The notes under the pieces were generated by a model, which saw only the letters and a list, made by a program, of their open reading frames with translations, had not been told where the DNA came from and made no database searches. DNA of 7,033 nt from Cytophagales bacterium (GTDB taxonomy: Bacteria > Bacteroidota > Bacteroidia > Cytophagales > Cyclobacteriaceae), in contig JAJCYL010000361.1 in the NCBI GenBank assembly GCA_029262955.1, positions 1 to 7,033 on the forward strand, read 5' to 3'. This document shows, piece by piece, positions 1-5,144 of the stretch (its first letter is position 1; each line of letters begins with the position of its first letter). Position numbers and translations under genes: made by a program.

Positions 1-1
1 G

Positions 2-37
2 GAGGCGCTAATTGATGAAGTACCAGGCGAAGATTAG
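2..37 (+). CDS. Possible 3' end of a convergent gene
   Basis: The left edge has one plus-strand frame, from base 2, that reads EALIDEVPGED and then stops at 35-37, three bases before the stop codon of the minus-strand permease gene. The composition looks like an ordinary acidic C-terminus and the tail-to-tail layout is plausible. Eleven codons cannot establish a gene, and no terminator hairpin is visible between the two stops. On the minus strand the same 40 bases contain no ATG. Confidence 0.25.
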   Translation, partial: EALIDEVPGED

Positions 38-40
38 TTA

Positions 41-862
41 CTAGAGATCTTTTCGAGATAACACCCAATAAATAAGTGAAACAAATATTGCTAACCATGC
101 TATCACGATGGTAAGGTCAACCCAGGCAATGTAGTCTTGCACTTCCATGAAGACATATCTCTGATAAGGTAGCCGAATCAGGTTATTCAATGCGCTAATG
201 GGCCATAGCGGCGCAGTTGCAGCAAGCAACTCTGGAACAAAGGGATTATGCTTGAAATTAACAATGAGAATGGGTTCAAACACCAGGGTATACATAAATA
301 TAGTTACGATAGCGAAGCCAGCTTTTTTAAGAACAAGTCCCACTAATAATGCGAAAGTGAGGAAGGTGACTACTTCAATGAAATAAGCCCCTAAAAATCC
401 CATGGAACCAAATATGTGTTTGACATCGGTAACAGACGAATAACTAAGACCCGTTGTTAGCCCAATAATAAATAGTACGAGTGTGGCAGTAGCGGCGAGA
501 ATGACAATGAAATTTAGTTTAGTGATCAAAAACTCCTTCTTGCTCAACCCATCAATAACATTTTGTCGAAGGGTTCGGTAACTAATCTCATTGGTTATTG
601 AGATGATTATGATAAAAGAAAGGATGACCTTAAAGTATGTAGCCATATAAGTAATGTTGTGCCACACATCAGGGAAGTCATAGAAGGGGAGAATAGTGGG
701 GTCCAGTCCATCAAACTCGGCACCATGATTTTTTAAGAATTCTAAAAAGAACCTCACACCTGAGCTCACCAGAATCACCCCTACGAAATACATCATAGTT
801 AAGATCCAAAAGACCTTGTAGTTTTTGAGTTTGTACCACTCAATGAGAAATAATCTACGCAT
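41..862 (-). CDS. ABC-2 type transporter permease subunit
   Basis: This 273-residue integral membrane protein is the probable channel-forming subunit of an ABC exporter in the cytoplasmic membrane, paired with the ATPase encoded just upstream. Hydrophobic stretches at about residues 17-35, 72-92, 115-138, 153-178, 182-203 and 248-268 give the six-helix layout of ABC-2 permeases. Between helices 2 and 3 lies N91-E92 followed by RTLRQN and a K-K-E-F segment (about 91-115), which is typical of the cytoplasmic coupling region in this superfamily. The region between helices 1 and 2 (about 40-70) is acidic and proline-containing and probably lies outside. The start codon overlaps the end of the ATPase gene by 8 bases, in an ATGCGTAG arrangement, so translation is probably coupled and subunits made together. 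The substrate cannot be read from the sequence. The family call is firm; the transport direction (export) is inferred from the family. Confidence 0.9.
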   Translation of the reverse strand: MRRLFLIEWYKLKNYKVFWILTMMYFVGVILVSSGVRFFLEFLKNHGAEFDGLDPTILPFYDFPDVWHNITYMATYFKVILSFIIIISITNEISYRTLRQNVIDGLSKKEFLITKLNFIVILAATATLVLFIIGLTTGLSYSSVTDVKHIFGSMGFLGAYFIEVVTFLTFALLVGLVLKKAGFAIVTIFMYTLVFEPILIVNFKHNPFVPELLAATAPLWPISALNNLIRLPYQRYVFMEVQDYIAWVDLTIVIAWLAIFVSLIYWVLSRKDL

Positions 863-1754
863 CGTGCTCTGAAAGTATTTTTAGAAATTCTTGCTCGAGG
901 TTGGTTTTGACTTGAGTGAGATGAGAAACAACAACCTTGTTCTCCAACAGGTACTTGTTAAGATCCGTACTATTTACCTCTCCATTAATGTCTACTATGT
1001 ATTTGTTACCAGATTCTTTAATGCCCTGCTTGAAAGGCCATTCAACCAAGGCGCTATGCAGTTGCTCTTTGTTTTCTGCCGCTACTTCTATCGAATTCTT
1101 CGAGTTCAAAACATCTTCGACCGTTCCGGAATGAATTTTTTTTCCCTTGCGCAGAATGGCAAAATGGGAACATACTTTTTGGACCTCATCTAATAAATGA
1201 CTAGCCAGAATTAATGTTTTTCCCCGTTCACTTATTTGTTGAATCAGATCGCGGATTTCAGCAATTCCCGTTGGATCTAAGCCATTTGTCGGCTCATCCA
1301 GGATTAATACTGGCGGATCTGGTAGCAAGGCAGCTGCTATTGCCAAGCGCTGCTTCATCCCAAGCGAAAAGGTTCGAAATGAATCATCACTTCTATCTTT
1401 CAGGCCAACCCATTCTAATACTTCATCAATTCTATTGTTTCCACACTCTTTAATTTCAGCCACAATCTTAAGGTTCCTGTAAGCAGATAAATAAGGGTAG
1501 AAACATGGCGTTTCAAGAATTGAACCTATTTTCTTGCGACTTTCACTTGAAGGTGGTTGACCAAACCATTTATACAAACCTGAACTCGGTTGAAGAACGT
1601 CCAACACTATCCCAAGGGTGGTTGTTTTACCACTTCCATTTGGCCCAAGTAGCCCAAAGATCTCTCCCTCGTTTATTTCTAATGACAGATCATCCAAGGC
1701 CTTTATTCGACCATAGTTCTTACTAAGATTCTTTATTTCAAGGACACTGTTCAT
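855..1754 (-). CDS. ABC transporter ATP-binding subunit, BcrA/DrrA type
   Basis: This is a 299-residue cytoplasmic ATPase that would drive the adjacent ABC-2 permease. The nucleotide-binding domain fills about residues 5-215. It shows Walker A GPNGSGKT (37-44), the signature FSLGMKQR (129-136), Walker B VLILDEP ending at E154-P155, the D-loop NGLD (157-160) and the switch histidine H186. The position that usually carries the Q-loop glutamine appears to be E81, in the run ILETPCFYPYLS. This substitution is familiar in bacitracin-type (BcrA) and related exporters and does not suggest inactivity. About 80 residues after the core (220-299) form the variable C-terminal region common in this group. 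The gene starts 9 bases after the second DUF4252-like gene, with a GGTGG element just before the ATG, and overlaps the permease gene. It belongs to the same operon as the sigma factor and may therefore be under its control. The substrate is unknown; peptide, lipid or drug export are all possible. Confidence 0.93.
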   Translation of the reverse strand: MNSVLEIKNLSKNYGRIKALDDLSLEINEGEIFGLLGPNGSGKTTTLGIVLDVLQPSSGLYKWFGQPPSSESRKKIGSILETPCFYPYLSAYRNLKIVAEIKECGNNRIDEVLEWVGLKDRSDDSFRTFSLGMKQRLAIAAALLPDPPVLILDEPTNGLDPTGIAEIRDLIQQISERGKTLILASHLLDEVQKVCSHFAILRKGKKIHSGTVEDVLNSKNSIEVAAENKEQLHSALVEWPFKQGIKESGNKYIVDINGEVNSTDLNKYLLENKVVVSHLTQVKTNLEQEFLKILSEHDA

Positions 1755-1763
1755 GCCACCAGA

Positions 1764-2297
1764 TTAATTTCCATGTTCATTTCTTTCACTCTTTCCAACC
1801 TCAAAGACATTCAGGAAGTTATCCGTTTTGAAGGAATTTATTAAATCAGGAATCTTATCAATTCTAATCATGCCCATTATGTCTACTGCCACTACTCCTT
1901 CATCTGTTTTTAATAAGGCTATAAATTCATCTTCATCTTTCCCGAGAATATAGAGCGTCTGTTGTTTGCCCTCGATTGTCATTAGTTCTTCGAAACCTTC
2001 CTCATCCCTAAATTTTTTTGAAAACGATTTTAATTCACTGATTGGAAAATCATTAACCTGATAGAAAGTCATTTTTTTTATGTCCTCTATCATCTCATCA
2101 AAATTGGGATCACGATTGATATTAATCATCCGCAGTGTACTGGCATAGAAATACAATTCTGCACCCAATTCATATTGTTTCCCGATTGATTTGAATACAT
2201 CGCTTTGCGCCTGTATTGAATTATGAAATCCCGGCATATAGAGGAATGTAAGGACAAGAAAAAACCTGCCCTTTTGGAGGAGGGTAGGTTTTTTCAC
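1764..2297 (-). CDS. Exported DUF4252-like protein (second copy)
   Basis: This is a small secreted protein of unknown function, 177 residues from the GTG start chosen here. From that start it has a normal signal peptide: MKKPTLLQKGR, then a hydrophobic FFLVLTFLYMPGF, then SIQA before QSD with likely cleavage near residue 30. An AGGAAG site precedes the GTG, and the length then matches the 178-residue upstream paralogue. In-frame ATGs at 2330 and 2351 are alternatives; both overlap the upstream gene and would add 11 or 18 residues before a normal signal peptide. The mature part resembles DUF4252: a GFEELMTI segment (101-108), a hydrophobic strand set (FIALLK, VVAVDIMGMI) and an IDKIPDLINSF end. 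Similarity to the upstream paralogue is clear in layout but low in identity. A terminator-like hairpin covers its first codons. The family assignment is from memory of the pattern; the function is not known. A role as a cell-envelope effector or sensor of the sigma system is inference. Confidence 0.8.
   Translation of the reverse strand: MKKPTLLQKGRFFLVLTFLYMPGFHNSIQAQSDVFKSIGKQYELGAELYFYASTLRMININRDPNFDEMIEDIKKMTFYQVNDFPISELKSFSKKFRDEEGFEELMTIEGKQQTLYILGKDEDEFIALLKTDEGVVAVDIMGMIRIDKIPDLINSFKTDNFLNVFEVGKSERNEHGN
2258..2295 (-). terminator. Intrinsic-terminator-like hairpin inside the start of the second DUF4252 gene
   Basis: On the minus strand GAAAAAACCTACCCT (2281-2295) pairs with AGGGCAGGTTTTTTC (2258-2272). 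This gives 14 base pairs of 15, with one A-C mismatch and an 8-base loop (CCTCCAAA). The 3' arm ends in six T residues after a GC-containing stem, the classic intrinsic terminator form, and the symmetry would make it work in either direction. It begins 25 bases after the stop codon of the first DUF4252 gene, a natural terminator position. It also overlaps codons 1-13 of the next gene, including the last base of the proposed GTG start. It could end the sigma/anti-sigma/DUF4252 message, or act as a leaky or translation-controlled attenuator for the downstream transporter genes. The structure is seen directly; its activity is inferred. Confidence 0.7.
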
Positions 2298-2300
2298 CGA

Positions 2301-2306
2301 CTTCCT
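2301..2306 (-). promoter_or_regulatory. Ribosome binding site deciding the GTG start at 2297
   Basis: AGGAAG on the minus strand lies 3 bases before the GTG at 2297; measured from its AGGA core the spacing is 5 bases. It sits in the 22-base gap after the first DUF4252 gene and has a clearer Shine-Dalgarno form than the sites before most other genes here. Together with the signal peptide that begins at this GTG, it favours the GTG over the overlapping ATGs upstream. Confidence 0.5.
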
Positions 2307-2319
2307 GATGAGACCCGTT

Positions 2320-2856
2320 CTAATTCTCATCCTTTTTATTGTCTGGATCAAGTTTTCTGAGATGATCTAGCGCATCAATTTTCATTTTTGAGGCCAACTT
2401 AGTGATCTTCTTCAAATCAATTTCTCCATACAGGGAGAGTAAATGGAATTGGTTCTTACCACCGGCAATCATTAGAAGTTCTGTTATAACACTTCCTTTC
2501 TCCTTAATCAAGAATTGAAAGTTTTGACTGCCATCTTTTACGGACATTAGTTCTTCATAACCCTTGCCGCGTATTTTAGATTGAGCATCTTTATACTTCG
2601 ACATACCATCTTCGATACTATCACCCGAGATTACTTTGAGTCCTTTTAATTTGCTTATCGCTTCAAGGAATTCTGCCTCTTCTACATCACCAGTTTCGAT
2701 ATCAGTGAAGAGAGAAAACATTCTACTAGTCACTGTAACTTTCGTCAAACTTTCGTCATCCTCATAACTGCTAAAATACTTGGTAATGACATCGTCCTGA
2801 GCAAAAACGGGAACGCTAATCATTAATATTGCTGCACTTATTATTATTCTTTTCAT
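2320..2856 (-). CDS. Exported DUF4252-like protein (first copy)
   Basis: This is a small secreted protein of unknown function, 178 residues. I chose the ATG at 2856 because the sequence then begins MKRIIISAAILMISVPVFAQ, a textbook signal peptide cleaved near the A-Q junction (residues 19-20). An A-rich leader (AACAATTAAA) stands directly before this start. The open frame continues 17 codons upstream to 2907, but those residues (beginning MHSDISS) would bury the signal peptide. The mature protein has the DUF4252 pattern: an N-terminal helix around YFSSYEDDESLTKVTVTSRM, an acidic middle, GYEELMSVKDG (99-109), a strand region (FQFLIKEK, VITELLMIAGG) and a C-terminal LYGEIDLKKITKLA (142-155). It ends with a charged tail. 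It lies 57 bases after the presumed anti-sigma gene and 22 bases before its paralogue, so it is probably in the sigma operon. The biochemical role of the family is unknown to me. Confidence 0.88.
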   Translation of the reverse strand: MKRIIISAAILMISVPVFAQDDVITKYFSSYEDDESLTKVTVTSRMFSLFTDIETGDVEEAEFLEAISKLKGLKVISGDSIEDGMSKYKDAQSKIRGKGYEELMSVKDGSQNFQFLIKEKGSVITELLMIAGGKNQFHLLSLYGEIDLKKITKLASKMKIDALDHLRKLDPDNKKDEN

Positions 2857-2913
2857 TTTAATTGTTGTTCTAATTGTTCGATTAATGGAGCTAATATCAC
2901 TGTGCACCCTGAT

Positions 2914-3438
2914 TTAGCTTCCTTCTTTATTTGATTTGACATTTACTTCTGATATTATATCCTGAGCTTCGCTAAACTTCATCAACTGCTGTGTATGCTT
3001 TTTACCTTTGTTCATACTGGTTGAAATAGTTAGTAGTATTGCCTTGGTTGCCTCATAAGCATCTTGCGGATTGTCATAAGTGTCCGTCATTTGTGTTGAC
3101 GACCCAAATGGATTTTTGAGTACAAAGGATGCCACAACAATTCCTGAAATGACAGCCGCCACCTTCCAATTAGTCAATAGCGGCCAAAATGCAATAGTTT
3201 TGGCAGAATTGCTTACTGGCTCTTCCTCTCTTAGTTGGTCAATTACCCTTGATTCAAAATCATTAGACAAGGATATTTTGCCCTGATTGGAATAGTAAGT
3301 AAATAGTTGAGCTTCATTCTCCAGCCCTTCAGGAGTTGGGTTATTAAGAAACCAGGCTTTTAATTGGTCCTCTTCTTTTCTGGAGGTCTGGCCGTCCCAA
3401 TATCGCTCTAATAATAATTTAAGGTCGTTCGTATCCAT
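2914..3438 (-). CDS. Single-pass membrane protein, probable anti-sigma factor
   Basis: This 174-residue protein overlaps the end of the ECF sigma gene by 20 bases, the usual position of a cognate anti-sigma factor. The N-terminal part (about 1-85) is charged and helical, opening DLKLLLERYWDG followed by EEDQLKAWFLNN, which resembles the sigma-binding domain of Bacteroidota anti-sigma proteins. One hydrophobic helix (about 92-107, VAAVISGIVVASFVL) predicts an N-in, C-out topology. The C-terminal part (about 108-174) holds YDNPQDAYEATKAILLTIS followed by MNKGKKH, a pattern I recognise from uncharacterised proteins next to DUF4252 genes. There is no HxxxCxxC zinc motif and no cysteine at all, so it is not a zinc-dependent (ZAS) type. 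The overlap with the sigma gene suggests coupled, balanced synthesis. The membrane topology is well supported. The anti-sigma role rests on position and a general resemblance. Confidence 0.8.
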   Translation of the reverse strand: MDTNDLKLLLERYWDGQTSRKEEDQLKAWFLNNPTPEGLENEAQLFTYYSNQGKISLSNDFESRVIDQLREEEPVSNSAKTIAFWPLLTNWKVAAVISGIVVASFVLKNPFGSSTQMTDTYDNPQDAYEATKAILLTISTSMNKGKKHTQQLMKFSEAQDIISEVNVKSNKEGS

Positions 3439-3937
3439 AAATGTTTATGGTTTTCAATTGTTCTCTAAGTCGTTTTCTTGCTCTAAAAAGAGTCACCTTG
3501 ACCGTATTGAGATCAAGTGATAAAACTTCCGATATCTCTTTATAGCTATAACCTTGTATATCTCTCAGTTGAACTATCTCTTTCTGAGTGTCAGGAAGTT
3601 TATTAATCATTTCACCAATCGAATGCTGAAATTCGTTATTGACCGTGACCTCCATGGGAGAGGGCCCCGGATCATAGAAATTACTGGCCTTATCCAGTGA
3701 TTCTCCTTGATTGGCCTTTACCCTGAGTTTGTCTATCGACAAGTTTCTTATCATTCGCATGCACCAGGCTTCTTTATTCAAGACATCCCCCAATTCACTT
3801 CTTTTGTCCCAGATTTTTAACAATACTTCCTGAACAATATCCTCAGACAATTCGCGATTGCCTGTAATACTCTGAGAGTATCGAAAATATTTGTTCTTGC
3901 CCGGAAGAACTTCATTTTGGAAGACTTCTAAATCCAT
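3419..3937 (-). CDS. ECF-type RNA polymerase sigma factor
   Basis: This is a 172-residue alternative sigma factor of the extracytoplasmic function class, which redirects RNA polymerase to a small regulon. Region 2 occupies about residues 5-75 and contains the core-binding and -10-recognition stretch LSEDIVQEVLLKIWDKR (30-46) and WCMRMIRNLSIDKLR (58-72). A variable linker rich in proline and glycine (about 76-103) follows. Region 4 covers about 104-160 and holds LPDTQKEIVQLRDIQGYSYKE and a helix-turn-helix ending NTVKVTLFRARKRLRE (144-159), which would read the -35 element. No extra C-terminal domain is present, so it is a minimal ECF factor. The start MDLEVFQNEVLP fits the family's usual beginning. 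The next gene overlaps it and probably encodes its anti-sigma factor. A candidate ECF promoter sits within 40 bases upstream, suggesting autoregulation. The signal that it answers to is unknown. Confidence 0.95.
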   Translation of the reverse strand: MDLEVFQNEVLPGKNKYFRYSQSITGNRELSEDIVQEVLLKIWDKRSELGDVLNKEAWCMRMIRNLSIDKLRVKANQGESLDKASNFYDPGPSPMEVTVNNEFQHSIGEMINKLPDTQKEIVQLRDIQGYSYKEISEVLSLDLNTVKVTLFRARKRLREQLKTINIYGYERP

Positions 3938-3950
3938 CTTATAACTATGC

Positions 3951-3976
3951 GACGATTAAGATTTACGAAAGTTACC
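3951..3976 (-). promoter_or_regulatory. Candidate ECF-sigma promoter of the sigma operon
   Basis: On the minus strand the 51-base gap before the sigma gene contains GGTAAC (3971-3976), exactly 16 bases, then CGTC (3951-3954). This matches the general ECF promoter form, an AAC-containing -35 element and a CGT-type -10 element. B. subtilis SigW and SigX promoters have that form with 16- to 17-base spacing. The -35 lies within a small inverted repeat, AAGTT-N4-AACTT (3969-3982). Transcription would begin roughly 5-8 bases before the ATG at 3937, giving an almost leaderless message, which is a point against it. A housekeeping-type alternative overlaps it. This is pattern recognition only, without a regulon to compare. 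Confidence 0.4.
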
Positions 3977-3988
3977 GAACTTATTAAA

Positions 3989-5104
3989 TCAATTAACTAA
4001 TTCGGAATAAATAGACATCAACGCCTCAGATTGACCCTTTGATTGAAAATTCTGTGAATGCATATGACCTGCATTCGCATATTTTTGACATAGTTCCTCG
4101 TCTGATAATAAGCTATTAATTGCCTCTGCAAGGGCCTCGAAACTTTTTGGGTCAAAAGCTATACCTCCGGGGCCAAGCGTTTCGGGAAGGGCGGAGGTGT
4201 CAGCACAAATGACCGGTGTTTTGCTAGCCAATGATTCAATTACCGGAAGGCCAAACCCTTCATAGAAGGAGGGCACTATAGTAATGGCGGCTAAATGATA
4301 GAGCATGGAAAGCTCCCTACGGCCAATGATATGGTGGTCATTGGCAAATATGACTCTGTTTTGGAGTTTGTGACCAGTCACGAATTTTTTCAATTGCCTT
4401 TCCATTGGTCCATGTCCAACAATAATCAGCGGAATTTCGTCTGCAAGCTTGAGAGCTTTTAATAGACAGGACACATTTTTGTTTTCAACAAGTGCACCGA
4501 CATAAAGGAGAAAGTCTTTAGGGAGCATGAGTTGATTTTTTAATAATTCCAATTCCTCGATTGCCCGCTCCTTAAAGAAAATATCATCACAGATTGGAGA
4601 TACAATTCGGGTTAACCTATTACCTATTTTGTAGGCTTCCTGTAGATCATTCTTAGTATGATTTGAAACACAAATAATACCATCGGCTCTCTTAACAACA
4701 TGCTTCATTTTAGTGTGATAGATCATGCGATCAATAGAAGAATAACCTTTTTCAAATTTTTTGAAAATCAGGTCATGAATGGTTACAACAAACTTGGTTT
4801 TTACCGCTGATGAAGTATAGGGCAGCTCATTGCTTAGACCATGATATAAATCAACTCCGTCTCTCTTTATATCATTAACGATCTGAAAGGAACGCCAATA
4901 CGCAGGAATTGAATGTTTACTAATCTGATTAATGGTACAGAGGTCTCTGGCATCAGATAGGATTGCTTTTTTCGAGGCTCCATAATAGCTGTAATATTGA
5001 TGATCTCTGTGATGCCCACAAAGCCCCCTAATAAGCGATCTTGAATAGCTACCAAGCCCTCTTGGATTATAAAATGCCCTTTTGGCATCAAAGCCAATGA
5101 TCAT
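3989..5104 (-). CDS. Glycosyltransferase, GT-B fold, family 4-like
   Basis: This 371-residue cytoplasmic or membrane-associated enzyme would transfer a sugar from a nucleotide-sugar donor to a growing glycan. The N-terminal domain begins MIIGFDAKRAFYNPRGLGSY. The R-G-L-G loop at 15-18 is the glycine-rich loop of GT4-type enzymes, and HGLSNELP (88-95) and TIHDLIF (108-114) are also typical. The C-terminal donor domain includes LLYVGALVENKN (199-210) and the E-X7-E motif EGFGLPVIE (E282, E290), followed by CADTSALPE (300-308) and GGIAFDP (313-319). In the donor-binding loop the lysine (K209) is kept, but the arginine common in family members is A204. The length is ordinary for the family. It follows the ABCG-like gene by 40 bases on the same strand, which suggests co-transcription with it, and ends 51 bases before the sigma gene. 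Donor, acceptor and product are unknown; surface polysaccharide or glycolipid synthesis is the usual context. Confidence 0.93.
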   Translation of the reverse strand: MIIGFDAKRAFYNPRGLGSYSRSLIRGLCGHHRDHQYYSYYGASKKAILSDARDLCTINQISKHSIPAYWRSFQIVNDIKRDGVDLYHGLSNELPYTSSAVKTKFVVTIHDLIFKKFEKGYSSIDRMIYHTKMKHVVKRADGIICVSNHTKNDLQEAYKIGNRLTRIVSPICDDIFFKERAIEELELLKNQLMLPKDFLLYVGALVENKNVSCLLKALKLADEIPLIIVGHGPMERQLKKFVTGHKLQNRVIFANDHHIIGRRELSMLYHLAAITIVPSFYEGFGLPVIESLASKTPVICADTSALPETLGPGGIAFDPKSFEALAEAINSLLSDEELCQKYANAGHMHSQNFQSKGQSEALMSIYSELVN

Positions 5105-5144
5105 AATGAGTTGGGTATGCCCCCACTTGCAGGGACTCCTTTGG

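Noticed and set aside
198..386. Plus-strand open frame opposite the permease gene
   Set aside because: It is antisense to a clear six-helix permease and reads like a low-complexity shadow frame.
891..1193. Plus-strand open frame of 100 codons
   Set aside because: It lies wholly opposite the ABC ATPase gene, whose motifs are unmistakable. The translation shows no recognisable domain and no start context.
2862..2881. Short direct repeat GAACAATTA / GAACAACAATTA before the first DUF4252 gene
   Set aside because: Two imperfect, AT-rich copies are too short and too simple to call a binding site or repeat element.
2857..2907. Upstream extension of the first DUF4252 gene to an ATG at 2907
   Set aside because: The extra 17 residues would precede a complete signal peptide that already begins with MKR at 2856, behind an A-rich leader.
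3971..3999. Housekeeping Bacteroidota promoter (TTG, then TAACTTTC resembling TAnnTTTG) before the sigma gene
   Set aside because: The last base of the -7 box does not match, and the spacing to the nearest TTG (15 bases) is shorter than usual. The ECF-type reading fits better, although this alternative is not excluded.
4867..5097. Minus-strand frame of 76 codons overlapping the glycosyltransferase start
   Set aside because: It lies in another frame of the conserved glycosyltransferase N-terminus, which carries the family motifs.
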